Part shown: in pieces, positions 24,721 through 33,744 of the stretch
Layout: each line of letters opens with the position of its first letter
Position numbering within the stretch: position 1 is the stretch's first letter
Assembly: GCA_900450595.1 (NCBI GenBank)
Contig: UGGS01000001.1
Span: 558,001 to 622,000 of the forward strand
Direction: 5' to 3'
Length of the DNA: 64,000 nucleotides
Source: [Flavobacterium] thermophilum
GTDB lineage: Bacteria > Bacillota > Bacilli > Bacillales > Anoxybacillaceae
Notes under the pieces: generated by a model
The model's input: only the letters and a program-made list of their open reading frames with translations
The model's database searches: none
What the model was told of the DNA's origin: nothing
Made by a program: the position numbers and the translations under genes

Positions 24721-25491
24721 TCATAAAATGATATTCTTAATTTTGTAGATTTCCCGTTCGTGTTCGATGACTTTGTTCGAGAGGAAGGTGATGTCAAGTT
24801 TGATGTTGTTCAGCTGTTCATTGAATGATTGGGCATGGGAATCGACTTTTTTCTCTAAGGAGTCGAGTCTTTGGTGGATGGAAGAAACTTCACCGTGAAG
24901 TTTGTGCACGTCCATCGCGAGGGCGTCGAGTGCGGCGTCGGTTTCATCCTGGCGGTGAAGCAGGGCAGACATCAGATCATACAGTTCTTTTTGGCCGGCT
25001 TTGATATGGGCTTGTTCTTCTTCTAACCGCTTTTGGCCTTCAAGGAGAGCTTGCTGGATCCGCCGGAATTCTTCTTGCTCTTTGCGCATTTCCTGCTGTT
25101 CTCTACGGATCTCCTGCTGTTCTTTTCGCATTTCTTGTTGTTCTCTTCGGATTTCCTGTTGTTCTTTTCGGATTTCTTGTTGTTCTCTTCGGATCTCCTG
25201 CTGTTCTTTTCGCATTTCTTGTTGTTCTCTTCGGATCTCCTGTTGCTCTTTCCGTATTTCTTGTTGTTCTCTACGGATCTCCTGCTGTTCTTTTCGCATT
25301 TCTTGTTGTTCTCTTCGGATTTCCTGCTGCTCTTTGCGCATTTCTTGTTGTTCTCTTCGGATTTCCTGCTGCTCTTTGCGCATTTCTTGTTGTTCCGCTT
25401 CCAGCCGTTTGTGGCTTTCGACGAGGAGGTGCAGCGTGTTCTCGATATGACCAAGGCGGTTGAACAGTTGCAAGAGGATCTCTTCGCTCAT
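24721..25491 (-). CDS. Long coiled-coil protein with 16 heptad repeats
   Basis: 256 residues. The ATG at 25491 is preceded by GAGGGGCC and gives MSEEILLQLFNRLGHIENTL. Residues 33-144 are 16 successive heptads of the types EQQEMRK and EQQEIRR, a very highly charged, continuous helix of about 17 nm if it forms a two-stranded coil. The remaining third is also helical (LDALAMDVHKLHGEVSSIHQ) and ends KVIEHEREIYKIKNIIL. There are no membrane or signal segments. The ends resemble the 192-residue coiled-coil protein at 54575-55153. Function unknown; a scaffold or spacer is only a guess. It is divergent from the nuclease-helicase gene. Confidence 0.8.
   Translation of the reverse strand: MSEEILLQLFNRLGHIENTLHLLVESHKRLEAEQQEMRKEQQEIRREQQEMRKEQQEIRREQQEMRKEQQEIRREQQEIRKEQQEIRREQQEMRKEQQEIRREQQEIRKEQQEIRREQQEMRKEQQEIRREQQEMRKEQEEFRRIQQALLEGQKRLEEEQAHIKAGQKELYDLMSALLHRQDETDAALDALAMDVHKLHGEVSSIHQRLDSLEKKVDSHAQSFNEQLNNIKLDITFLSNKVIEHEREIYKIKNIIL
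25060..25395. repeat. 21/42-bp tandem repeat array encoding heptads
   Basis: Sixteen tandem 21-bp units, largely arranged as alternating pairs (42-bp period), fill 336 bp of the coiled-coil gene. Units differ by synonymous changes and by ATG/ATC (Met/Ile) and AAA/CGT type (Lys/Arg) alternation. Arrays of this kind expand and contract by slippage in whole heptads without breaking the frame. Confidence 0.9.
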
Positions 25492-25661
25492 GGTTGGCCC
25501 CTCTTTCATTCTAATTTCCTTCATTATAGCACATATGTTCTTGTCGGACAAGCACGAATGGTGTATATAGGAAAGCGTACAAACATATGATACAATGGAT
25601 AAACAAACTGACAAATCTCAGTGCGGGCATCGGCCAGTACGTTTTAGAAAGGGATCGATGT

Positions 25662-28600
25662 ATGCTTTACGTTTCTCCTGCCAAAATCGCAAGCTATTTT
25701 TATCACGAGTGCGAGCGGAATTTTTATTTTCAGTCGTTGGCGAAAGAACGGCGCAGCGAGCTCGATGTGCCGGAAGAGCTGTTTGAGCAGCCTGCGGTTC
25801 ATGAGAGCGTGCTGCGCCGAGGGGTTGAGTGGGAAGAGGAAGTGATTACGACCTATTTGGCCGGCCAAGTGCAGATGGGAGAGCGAGATCCTGGCGCACC
25901 GATTTCCCACTGCTATTTGGATGGAGAGGAGACGATCCGCGAGCTGAAGCAGCCGAGCAAGCGCTATTTATACCAGCCGACATTGATCGCGCCGCCGCGC
26001 TTTTACGAACGGTACGGGTTGGATCGGGACGACATCCATTTTGCGGCGTGTCGTCCGGATTTGATTGAGTGCATTCCGGGGCAAAACGGCTTTGTGTTCC
26101 GCATCATCGACATCAAATCATCAGATGTGTTAAAGATTTCCCACCGCGTGCAAACGGCGCTGTACGCGTTGATGTTGTCCTCGGTGTTAGAGGAGCACGG
26201 TGTTAAGGGCAGCGTCGATTTGCGCGAAGCCGGGATATGGACGTACAAAACCGAGCAGCCGCAGCTGACAGATATCGGACAGCTGCTTCCGTTTCTTGAG
26301 CAGTTTTTGGCTAGCGAATTGACGGCGCTGGCTGGGAAGCAACTTGATGAGCTGTTTTGGCATTTGGATTATCGCTGTGAATGGTGCCCGTTCTATGATT
26401 ACTGTTTCGACAAAGCGCGGAAACAGTCGCATATTTCCCTCGTTCCGTACTTATCGAGTCATGCGTCCCGCTTTATCCGCGAGCGGCAGCTTCCGGAGAC
26501 GATCGATGAGTTTCGCCAACTTCTTGAGCGTCAAGAAACGAGACACGTCCTAAAACAAAACGCTGGATTGGCGCGTCAACTTCGGCGGCTTGAAGCGCAG
26601 CTTGAGGCGATTGCGGAGGAAAAGGTCGTTCCGTATGACCAGGCGGTGACGCATATGCCGATATGGGAAGACATCCGTCTGATTCTCACCGCGCAACGCG
26701 ATCCGTTGACGGGGAAGATTGCGGCGGCATCGTTGTACCGTGTTGGTGGAACAGACGTGTTTGGAACGGGATCGGAAATGCATCATGTTATTGCTGGTTC
26801 TCTGGAAGAATGCGACGCGGTCGGCCGAACGTTTGCCGATGCGCTGGACCGCCTGCTTCAGACGGTGCACGATTACAACCGGGATCGAGAGTGGCGGTCG
26901 CAAAAATCGGTGCAGGTGTATGTCATCGACAACTATGAATGGGACAATGTGCAGCAGCTACTTCAAGCGCTTTTGTTCGATCCAGACTATAACGAAAAAG
27001 CTGTTCGGCTGCTGTCGTATTTTCATAGCAGCTCACTAGCAAGTGCCAGCGACCACCCAAGCGAAATGGTTCCGCTTCCTGTCGTTGTGCTGACAACGGC
27101 TGTGAGCCAGCTGTTCGCCTTGCCGGCGCATGTCGCGTACCGTCTTGAAGACTTGTCGCGGTATATTGCGGCCTACCATGATTCGCCGTTTCTGTACTCG
27201 GCGAGCGAGCGCTTTTCGTTCCGCTTGACAAACGCCATGAAACTGGATGTGCTGCACGACGCCTGGCAAACAGGGGACACGGAAACACGGCAAGCGGTCG
27301 AGAAGGAGCTGAGCCGCCGCCTTTGGGCTGCTCACAGCATCATTCAAGGAATCCGTGCGTGGGCCGAGAGCGTCCATCCTTCGCCGCTTATGGTCTGGCC
27401 GGAAAAATTTGCGTTTCCTCATTCGGCTGATTACCGTGATCCGCTTGTGTCCAAGCTGGCGTTTATGGCGCGCTATGAGGCGCTATTAAACTACTTGGAT
27501 ATTCGCCAAAAGCGCCTGCTTCCGCTTTCGGAGCGGCTTGAGAACGGAGTGACGCTTCATGTCACGTACCTTGGCGGCGATCGGTTCCGATTGAACAACC
27601 GCCAGGCGCTTGAAGCGATCGATCTAAAGGCGAGCTGGCTTTTGACGGAGTGCAATGAGGAAGGAGAAAAGGCGCAACAGACGTTTCCTGATCATAAGTA
27701 CGCCAGTGAATGGAAGCCGCCCCAATGGGCCAATGTCTATTTTGTCCGCATTCGCGCCATCGAAGATAATGGCAAGACAGCTGAACTCGAGCTCGAGTTG
27801 CCCAAATGGCTCGATCGGTTCCCGCTTGTGGAAGGAGAGGAGTATTGGCTGTCGCTTCGGCATGCGGATTTTACCACCTCGCGCGTCTTGCAGGCGTTGC
27901 AACAGTTGGATAAGGACAATCATCGCATCTTGGACTTGATTCGCGATCCGATTCGCTATCGGAAAACGTTTCGTCCCAACTGGGATGCAGAGGAAGTCAA
28001 GGCGCTTCTCCGCCAAAGCAGGCTGACGAAAAGCCAGCGTCAGGCGTTTCTCCACTTTCTCCGCCATACGTTGACGCTCGTCTGGGGGCCGCCTGGCACC
28101 GGGAAAACGCATTTTATTGCCGTTGCTCTTCGGCTGCTTATGCCGATTTATGAAAAGCAGGGGCGCAGGCTTGCCATTCTTGTTTCGGGTTTCACCCATG
28201 CGGCGATCGAAAACGTTCTGCGCAAAATTCAGGAGCTTGCGCCGCGGCGCAGCGTCCATATCGCGAAACTTGGTGAGATTCAGACGGAAAACGCCAAAGG
28301 AATCGCCGAGGTGGCGGACCGTGACCTTCCCCGATGGCTGGGCAACGGCGGGCATCGGGTGCTTGGCGCCACGCTGTACGGCATTCAAAGGGCGTATGAA
28401 AAAGACTGTCTAGAAGAGTTTGACGTCGTCATTCTGGATGAGGCGTCGCAAATCCGCGTGGCCGATTCACTGTTGGCGCTGCGCCATGTCAAAAAAGCAG
28501 GCAGGCTGCTTATCGTCGGCGACCATTTCCAGCTGCCGCCAATCATTCAAGGGGCGTATGCGGCCGCGGAAGGGGAGCCGCACCTGTTCGACTCGATTTT

Positions 28601-29423
28601 CGGCCTGCTGTTTGACGCGGATGTGGAGAAGCGGTATACCCGCCAACTGACGGACAATTTCCGCATGAACGAGGCGCTTTGCCGCTACCCGGCCGAGCGG
28701 ATTTACAGCTCCCAGTATACCGCGTTCACCCGCCAGATTGCCGAACAAACGTTGGCGCTCGCCGATGCCCCAACTGCCGATGAATGGGTGGAAGCAGCGA
28801 TCGACCCTGACTATCCGCTTGTCGTCTGCACGTATGACGGCGTGTACGGTGCCCAAGAAAACGAGGCGGAAGCGCGCTGGGTGGCGAGCATCGCGAAGGT
28901 GTTGCGGGAACGGCTTCTCGACAGCGAGGAAAAACGGTACGATGACTCATCAGAAGGCGACCAAGCGTTTTGGCGCCGCGGGCTGTTTATCATCTCGCCG
29001 CATCGGGCGCAAATCCGCGCCATTCGCCGTGAGCTTGAACACCAAGGACTGCGTCCGCCGTTTTTCGTCGATACGGTTGATAAAATGCAAGGGCAAGAAG
29101 CGGATACGGCGATCATCAGCTACGGCGTCGCCGATCCGGAACTGGCTGTGATGGAAGGGGAGTTCATCTACAGTTTGAACCGCCTCAACGTGTCGCTCAC
29201 GCGGGCGCGGAAAAAGGCGATCCTCTTCCTCTCGCGCCAACTGATGTCGCCGCCGCTTCAGGTGATCGGCAACGAGGAATACCGTGAAGGAGTCAACTTT
29301 ATGGTTGGGCTTGAGCAGTACGCTTTACGTCATGGGGAAGCGCAAACGTTTATGGTCGACGGTGTTGCGCTGCAAATGTACCGAGTCAGTCGTCCGAAGA
29401 TGGAAAAGATGGACACTCTATGA
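25662..29423 (+). CDS. Cas4/RecB-like Fe-S nuclease fused to SF1 (Dna2/Upf1-like) helicase
   Basis: 1253 residues. Residues 1-250 form a RecB/Cas4-type nuclease: RPD at 131-133, DIK at 150-152, a QxxxY motif at 164-168, and four cysteines (C17, C239, C242, C248) with the C-xn-C-x2-C-x5-C spacing of the AddB/Cas4 [4Fe-4S] cluster. This part matches the TM0106-type RecB nuclease as I know it. A middle region of unknown fold follows. The helicase starts near 800: Walker A GPPGTGKTHF, Walker B VVILDEASQ, VGDHFQLPP, DKMQGQEADTAIIS and LNRLNVSLTRARKKA. I chose the ATG at 25662 (AGAAAGGGATCG upstream). An earlier in-frame ATG at 25587 lies inside a likely -10 box. The next gene, a methyltransferase 350 bases on, suggests DNA restriction. 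Confidence 0.85.
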   Translation: MLYVSPAKIASYFYHECERNFYFQSLAKERRSELDVPEELFEQPAVHESVLRRGVEWEEEVITTYLAGQVQMGERDPGAPISHCYLDGEETIRELKQPSKRYLYQPTLIAPPRFYERYGLDRDDIHFAACRPDLIECIPGQNGFVFRIIDIKSSDVLKISHRVQTALYALMLSSVLEEHGVKGSVDLREAGIWTYKTEQPQLTDIGQLLPFLEQFLASELTALAGKQLDELFWHLDYRCEWCPFYDYCFDKARKQSHISLVPYLSSHASRFIRERQLPETIDEFRQLLERQETRHVLKQNAGLARQLRRLEAQLEAIAEEKVVPYDQAVTHMPIWEDIRLILTAQRDPLTGKIAAASLYRVGGTDVFGTGSEMHHVIAGSLEECDAVGRTFADALDRLLQTVHDYNRDREWRSQKSVQVYVIDNYEWDNVQQLLQALLFDPDYNEKAVRLLSYFHSSSLASASDHPSEMVPLPVVVLTTAVSQLFALPAHVAYRLEDLSRYIAAYHDSPFLYSASERFSFRLTNAMKLDVLHDAWQTGDTETRQAVEKELSRRLWAAHSIIQGIRAWAESVHPSPLMVWPEKFAFPHSADYRDPLVSKLAFMARYEALLNYLDIRQKRLLPLSERLENGVTLHVTYLGGDRFRLNNRQALEAIDLKASWLLTECNEEGEKAQQTFPDHKYASEWKPPQWANVYFVRIRAIEDNGKTAELELELPKWLDRFPLVEGEEYWLSLRHADFTTSRVLQALQQLDKDNHRILDLIRDPIRYRKTFRPNWDAEEVKALLRQSRLTKSQRQAFLHFLRHTLTLVWGPPGTGKTHFIAVALRLLMPIYEKQGRRLAILVSGFTHAAIENVLRKIQELAPRRSVHIAKLGEIQTENAKGIAEVADRDLPRWLGNGGHRVLGATLYGIQRAYEKDCLEEFDVVILDEASQIRVADSLLALRHVKKAGRLLIVGDHFQLPPIIQGAYAAAEGEPHLFDSIFGLLFDADVEKRYTRQLTDNFRMNEALCRYPAERIYSSQYTAFTRQIAEQTLALADAPTADEWVEAAIDPDYPLVVCTYDGVYGAQENEAEARWVASIAKVLRERLLDSEEKRYDDSSEGDQAFWRRGLFIISPHRAQIRAIRRELEHQGLRPPFFVDTVDKMQGQEADTAIISYGVADPELAVMEGEFIYSLNRLNVSLTRARKKAILFLSRQLMSPPLQVIGNEEYREGVNFMVGLEQYALRHGEAQTFMVDGVALQMYRVSRPKMEKMDTL

Positions 29424-29775
29424 AGCTGCTGAGTTTGACAGGAAAAAAGGATGAATCAAGGCGCTGTTCAACTTGAGAAATTCTTTGATGCATCCAAGAA
29501 TCCCCATTTTCTTACTCAAAAACCGCATAAACAGTCGCCATCCGCCATGCCGCCTTCTCCGTTTGTTGGCTCGTTTTGTTTCCATGCTGAGCGCAGCCGC
29601 GCACGGTTCGGAAGAGGGGGGCATGGGGGACGGAATGGGGATTGATGTACGAACGATGAATAGTTGATAAGAAAATTAAGGAAGGAAACCGCCGAGCCAT
29701 GGCGAAATAATGGAAATAAGATTCGTCGATAAGAAACACTGCGCTGAGAATGCGCGGGAAGAGAGGGGGCGTGCC
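29424..29775. other. Gap between nuclease-helicase and methyltransferase genes
   Basis: I see no terminator and no recognisable gene. An ATG at 29450 opens a 64-codon frame (MNQGAVQLEKFFDASKNP), but GGAAAAAAGG touches the ATG without spacing and the later sequence lacks protein character. The two flanking genes could be one transcript. Confidence 0.4.
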
Positions 29776-31212
29776 ATGGCAAATGCCGGCGGGAGAAGAT
29801 CGGTGTCGGATGCAAGGCTTGAGGTGATCAAAAAGCTCTTTCCGGAAGCGGTTGTGGATGGGGGCATCGATTGGGAGTGGCTGAAGAGGGTGCTTGGCGG
29901 TCACAAACGGCAGGAAGCATATGAGTTCATGTGGCCGGGGAAGGCAGAGGCGAGGCGGCTCGCTGAAACGCCTGCGTCCGGAGTATTGCGGCCGGATCAG
30001 GCAGCGAGCAAGCAGTGGGAGACAACAAACAATTGGTATATTGAAGGAGACAATTTAGAAGTATTAAAACTGCTGCGGACGTCGCATGCAGGGGCCATCC
30101 AAATGATTTACATCGACCCGCCGTACAACACCGGGAAAGTGCTGACGTATAAAGACCATTGGCGCCAAAAGAAGAGCGTGCCAGCTCGTAGGAAGGATAT
30201 AGAGGAAGCGCGCGCTCATGCCGGCTGGCTCAACATGATGTACCCGCGCCTTTTGGTGGCGCGGGAGCTGTTGGCGGAGACAGGGGCGATGTTTATTTCC
30301 ATTGATGATACAGAACAGGCGAATTTGAAAAAGATGTGCGATGAACTGTTTGGCGAGCGAAATTTTGTCGCCACGTTCATTTGGCAGCGGGCGTTTTCGC
30401 CTGTGAACATGAACAAGTTCGCTTCGCGCAACCATGACTTCATCCTCTGTTACGCGAAAAATATCGACCGTTTAGCTTGGTACGGCTTGCCGCGCCATCC
30501 GGAAGCGGACGGGCGGTATGCCAATCCGGACAACGACCCGCGCGGGCCGTGGACGTCAGGCGATTTGTCGGTCGGTCCGCCGATTCCGGAAAAAATTTAT
30601 GACATCGTGACGCCAGGCGGCCGGGTCGTTTCGCCGCCGAACGGGTATTGTTGGCGGGTGACAAAGGAGCGCTTCGCCGAGCTGGCGGCGGACAACCGCA
30701 TTTGGTTTGGCAAAGACGGCAACGGGGTGCCGCGCCTGAAGCGGTTTTTAAGCGAAGTGAAGCCGACGGTGACACCGCTTACGATTTGGACGCATGATGA
30801 GGTGTCCCATTCGCAGGAGGCGAAAAAAGAGCTGAAGGAGCTGTTCGATGGGCTGGCGGTGATGGATTACCCGAAGCCGGTGAAGCTCATTCAGCGCATG
30901 GTGGCGTTGACAACGAAGGACAATGACATCATCCTCGACTTTTTTTCCGGCTCGGCGACAACAGCCCATGCCGTCATGCAGCAAAACGCTGAAGACGGCG
31001 GCCGGCGGTCGTTTATAATGGTGCAGCTTCCCGAACGGCTTGCGGAAACGTCCGAGGCGTATCGGGTGGGGTTTCGAACGATTTGCGACATCGGCCGCGA
31101 GCGCATCCGCCGTGCGGGAGAGAAAATCGTCCGTGAAACGGGGAAGACAGAGCTTGATATTGGCTTTCGCGTATTTCGGTTCGAGAAGAAATCGAAGCAG
31201 CCCGCTCGCTAG
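29776..31212 (+). CDS. Type III Mod-like DNA adenine methyltransferase
   Basis: 478 residues. The motif order is that of beta-class N6-adenine methyltransferases such as Type III Mod subunits: the catalytic motif IDPPYNTGKVLTYKDHW near residue 113 comes before the SAM-binding motif IILDFFSGSATTAHAVMQ near 387. Between them lies the target-recognition region (SPVNMNKFASRNHDF, WRVTKERFAELAADNR). The start ATG follows GAGAGGGGGCGTGCC; an ATG 22 codons upstream lacks a ribosome site. It is shorter than most Mod proteins (600 or more residues). No Res subunit gene is present; instead the nuclease-helicase gene lies upstream in the same direction. It may protect host DNA for that partner or be an orphan. 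Confidence 0.88.
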   Translation: MANAGGRRSVSDARLEVIKKLFPEAVVDGGIDWEWLKRVLGGHKRQEAYEFMWPGKAEARRLAETPASGVLRPDQAASKQWETTNNWYIEGDNLEVLKLLRTSHAGAIQMIYIDPPYNTGKVLTYKDHWRQKKSVPARRKDIEEARAHAGWLNMMYPRLLVARELLAETGAMFISIDDTEQANLKKMCDELFGERNFVATFIWQRAFSPVNMNKFASRNHDFILCYAKNIDRLAWYGLPRHPEADGRYANPDNDPRGPWTSGDLSVGPPIPEKIYDIVTPGGRVVSPPNGYCWRVTKERFAELAADNRIWFGKDGNGVPRLKRFLSEVKPTVTPLTIWTHDEVSHSQEAKKELKELFDGLAVMDYPKPVKLIQRMVALTTKDNDIILDFFSGSATTAHAVMQQNAEDGGRRSFIMVQLPERLAETSEAYRVGFRTICDIGRERIRRAGEKIVRETGKTELDIGFRVFRFEKKSKQPAR

Positions 31213-31229
31213 GTGGACGGGCTGCTTTT
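31197..31229 (+). terminator. Rho-independent terminator after the methyltransferase
   Basis: GCAGCCCG/CGGGCTGC stem (8 bp) with a 13-base loop, then TTTTC. It overlaps the last codons of the gene. Confidence 0.75.
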
Positions 31230-31314
31230 CGATTCGGCTGATGAAAAGCGCTTTGGTAAAACAGGCGTTGCGTCTATGTTCCGAGTCCCTGATGTCCGTC
31301 GTTTCAGGCGCTTT

Positions 31315-31626
31315 TTACAATGACGCCGCAGCCCAACGGTCGTTGACAAAGACGTCGTACTCCGCGGCAATCGTTTCTTTGAGCTCCGCTAAAGACGGGA
31401 TGCCGTCGGCGAACGTGTAGGTGTCAAGGCAAATGAGGGAGTATTCGTCGCCGGGATCAAATACGATGGTGACGACTTCTTCCGTTCCAGCGTCCACTTG
31501 TCGGATGGTGTCGCCGTCTTCCGGCTCCACGAGTACGTTTTGGTATGTTTCGCGAATCACGTAGTAGCCTTCCTGCAATTGTTCAGTGAATAGATGTTCG
31601 ATGTCTGTCAGTTCGTGGACGATCAT
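31315..31626 (-). CDS. Hypothetical acidic protein, 103 residues
   Basis: The start ATG has an excellent ribosome site (TTAGGAGGACTT). The protein is very acidic and all in one domain: VHELTDIEHLFTEQLQEG, NVLVEPEDGDTIRQVDAG and CLDTYTFADGIPSLAELKET. There is no signal or membrane segment. It converges on the methyltransferase gene. Small acidic proteins can be inhibitors or DNA mimics, and this one sits directly beside a restriction-like gene pair, but nothing in the sequence proves a link. Family not recognised. Confidence 0.7.
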   Translation of the reverse strand: MIVHELTDIEHLFTEQLQEGYYVIRETYQNVLVEPEDGDTIRQVDAGTEEVVTIVFDPGDEYSLICLDTYTFADGIPSLAELKETIAAEYDVFVNDRWAAASL

Positions 31627-31792
31627 TATTTAAGTCCTCCTAACTTGTGAAATCATTCTCAATGTCAGTATATAACGTAGTCGTTGTCGATATAATAGAT
31701 GTTGTGGAAAGTTCGAAAAGTTGTCATTTTGTATGCCAAGCGTAGATAAGGTTGGGTGCAGGATTGATAAGGGAAAATAGCAGCTTCCTGCA

Positions 31793-31819
31793 AAAAGAAA
31801 GCGCCCTCGTGGGAGGGCG
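31793..31819 (-). terminator. Rho-independent terminator after the NCS1 transporter
   Basis: On the minus strand, CGCCCTC/GAGGGCG (7 bp, loop CCAC) is followed by CTTTCTTTTT. Confidence 0.8.
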
Positions 31820-31889
31820 ATGTCAACGTTTAACCAGTGACACTGCTTGCCTTCTGTCATCGATAGGCTGTTTAGGTGTAAATGATTCA

Positions 31890-33398
31890 TTATTTTGCGA
31901 TTTCTGTCGGACTGTTATGTTTTGAATCGAAAAGGGTGATTTGTTCATACTCGCCTTCCTTTAATATGCTTTGGTCGTTTTTCATTAAGTAGGTGTAGAC
32001 ACCAATTGCAATGAACAATCCAAATGTCCACGCGTTGTCCCAAAGAAAACGAAGTGGCGGTATGAATAAACCAAGTACAGGAATAACGACTCCCACAATC
32101 AGTGCGTACACTCCGTTTTTGTTAAACCCATTTGCATAATTGTAACGGCCATTCGGTTTGTACAGTTCTTTTAAGTGCAACTGTCTTCGGCGAACGAGCC
32201 AATAGTCCGCAATAGCAATGCCGTCAATGGGTCCAAGCAAAGCGGCGTATGTGCCAAGCCAGCCGAATATATAATTCCCAAAGTTGGACATAATATACCA
32301 TGGCTGCAATAAAATAGCGAATAGTCCTGTGATAATCGCGCCAATTCCAAATGTAATTCGCTTCGGATATAAATTTTCGATCGCTCGGGCAGGGGCAACC
32401 ACGTTGGCACCCACATTAATAGTTACAGAAGAGATGACAATAATAATAGTCCCTAATAGAATGACAAATGGGGGAAATTTAGCTAACAGCTGCACGGGAT
32501 CCCAAATGGCTTGACCAAAAATCACAATGGTTGCTGAGGTTACGGCAATTCCGATAAATGAAAAAACAGTCATTGTAATAGGCAAGGATAAACTTTGGGC
32601 AACCATTTGTGATTTCTGACTCTGTGCGTATCGGCAAAAATCAGGGATGTTTAATGCCAATGTGGCCCAAAAGCCGATGACGCCAGTTAAAGAAGGGAAA
32701 AAGACTTTCAAAAATTCACCGGTTGTTTCGAACTTAGAAGGAGTCTCTAAAATCGGTCCCCATCCTCCGGCGTTCGTAAATGCCCAAATGAGCAAAATGA
32801 TGGAAGAAATCCCGACAACAGGTGCAGCCACTGCGCTTAGCTTTTTGATGCCTTCTGGGCCTCTATAAGCAATGCTGATATTTAAGATCCAAAATAATGC
32901 AAATACGATGGCTGTATGTCCCGGTAAATTCCCCCACGAAGAGAATGATGCCATGAGTAATGTGTCAATGGCTTTTGTTCCGATCCACGTATTGATTCCA
33001 AACCATCCGGCTGCTACAAGGGCCCGGGCTAAAGTGGGAATATGGGCGCCTTTATCTCCAAACCAAAGCCGGGCAAACACAGGATAAGGAATCCCGAATT
33101 TTGTTCCTGCATGAGAGTTTAATAAAATCGGAATAAGGACGATCACGTTCCCCAGAAAAATGGTACCAACAGCTTGCCACCAGTTCATTCCTAAAGCAAT
33201 CATGCCGCTGGCCATGGTGTATGAAGGAATGCATAAACACATTCCAATCCACAATGTAGCAAAATTGATTCCTTTCCATGAATGTTCTTGCCTTGTTGTC
33301 GGACGCAAGTCATCATTCCATAAAGGACTTCCACTGACTTCTTGTGCGGCTTCCTCCGTCAAGACCACAATCCCATTGTGTTCAATTTGTGTTTTCAT
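31890..33398 (-). CDS. NCS1-family transporter, uracil/allantoin/hydantoin type
   Basis: 502-residue secondary transporter with about 12 transmembrane helices. The N-terminus carries the NCS1 marker PLWNDDLRPTTRQEHSWKGI and then ATLWIGMCLCIPSYTMASG. GWFGINTWIGTKAID (helix 3) and FWATLALNIPDFCRYA (helix 6) are substrate-site regions conserved in Mhp1, PucI and related sodium-coupled carriers. Divergent transcription from a complete reductive pyrimidine pathway suggests uracil, thymine or a dihydropyrimidine/hydantoin as cargo. The ribosome site AAAGGGGGATATGA precedes the ATG. It shares a divergent control region with four copies of a 12-bp motif, so it is probably co-regulated with the catabolic operon. 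Confidence 0.92.
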   Translation of the reverse strand: MKTQIEHNGIVVLTEEAAQEVSGSPLWNDDLRPTTRQEHSWKGINFATLWIGMCLCIPSYTMASGMIALGMNWWQAVGTIFLGNVIVLIPILLNSHAGTKFGIPYPVFARLWFGDKGAHIPTLARALVAAGWFGINTWIGTKAIDTLLMASFSSWGNLPGHTAIVFALFWILNISIAYRGPEGIKKLSAVAAPVVGISSIILLIWAFTNAGGWGPILETPSKFETTGEFLKVFFPSLTGVIGFWATLALNIPDFCRYAQSQKSQMVAQSLSLPITMTVFSFIGIAVTSATIVIFGQAIWDPVQLLAKFPPFVILLGTIIIVISSVTINVGANVVAPARAIENLYPKRITFGIGAIITGLFAILLQPWYIMSNFGNYIFGWLGTYAALLGPIDGIAIADYWLVRRRQLHLKELYKPNGRYNYANGFNKNGVYALIVGVVIPVLGLFIPPLRFLWDNAWTFGLFIAIGVYTYLMKNDQSILKEGEYEQITLFDSKHNSPTEIAK

Positions 33399-33461
33399 TC
33401 ATATCCCCCTTTTTTTAAAAATCCAGTGTATAAAAGAGAAATTTAAGAAAATTCTATCTAT

Positions 33462-33685
33462 ACTATGTAAATTTTTCATTATACGATTTGTCAAATAAGA
33501 AAAAGAGAAATCTATTCATTATGTAAAATGTGTAACTATTCCTCACATTTTGATGTTCTCAATCCTAGGGAGCAACTTCGTCTAGCTGTATATTTATTTC
33601 GCTGAAATTTACATAGTGAACAATCAATGTTTTCTATTATTTAACAAAGTGTATAATGAAAAGCTGGTGATTTACTATGTAGAAT
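33462..33685. promoter_or_regulatory. Four-copy 12-bp motif in the pyrimidine-locus divergent region
   Basis: ACTATGTAAATT occurs at 33462-33473 and, in exact reverse complement, at 33606-33617. Near-copies are ATTATGTAAAAT (33518-33529, 10 of 12) and ACTATGTAGAAT (33674-33685, 10 of 12). The region separates the NCS1 transporter from the catabolic operon. A -10 box TATAAT is at 33652-33657 for the operon, and another, on the minus strand, at 33483-33478 for the transporter. The outer motif copies lie just downstream of each -10. They are candidate sites for the PucR-type regulator encoded in the locus. Confidence 0.6.
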
Positions 33686-33744
33686 ATTCTTAAAGTTCAG
33701 CCTAATTGTGAAACTAGATAAAATGAAGAAGGAGTGATTGGAGC

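Noticed and set aside
25060..25395. Regular repeats considered as a CRISPR array
   Set aside because: The units are contiguous with no spacers, and they encode heptads in frame.
25001..25590. Two long plus-strand frames of Cys/Ser/Phe/Leu-rich repeats
   Set aside because: They are antisense readings of the heptad repeat array; a repeat free of stops on one strand leaves the other strand open too.
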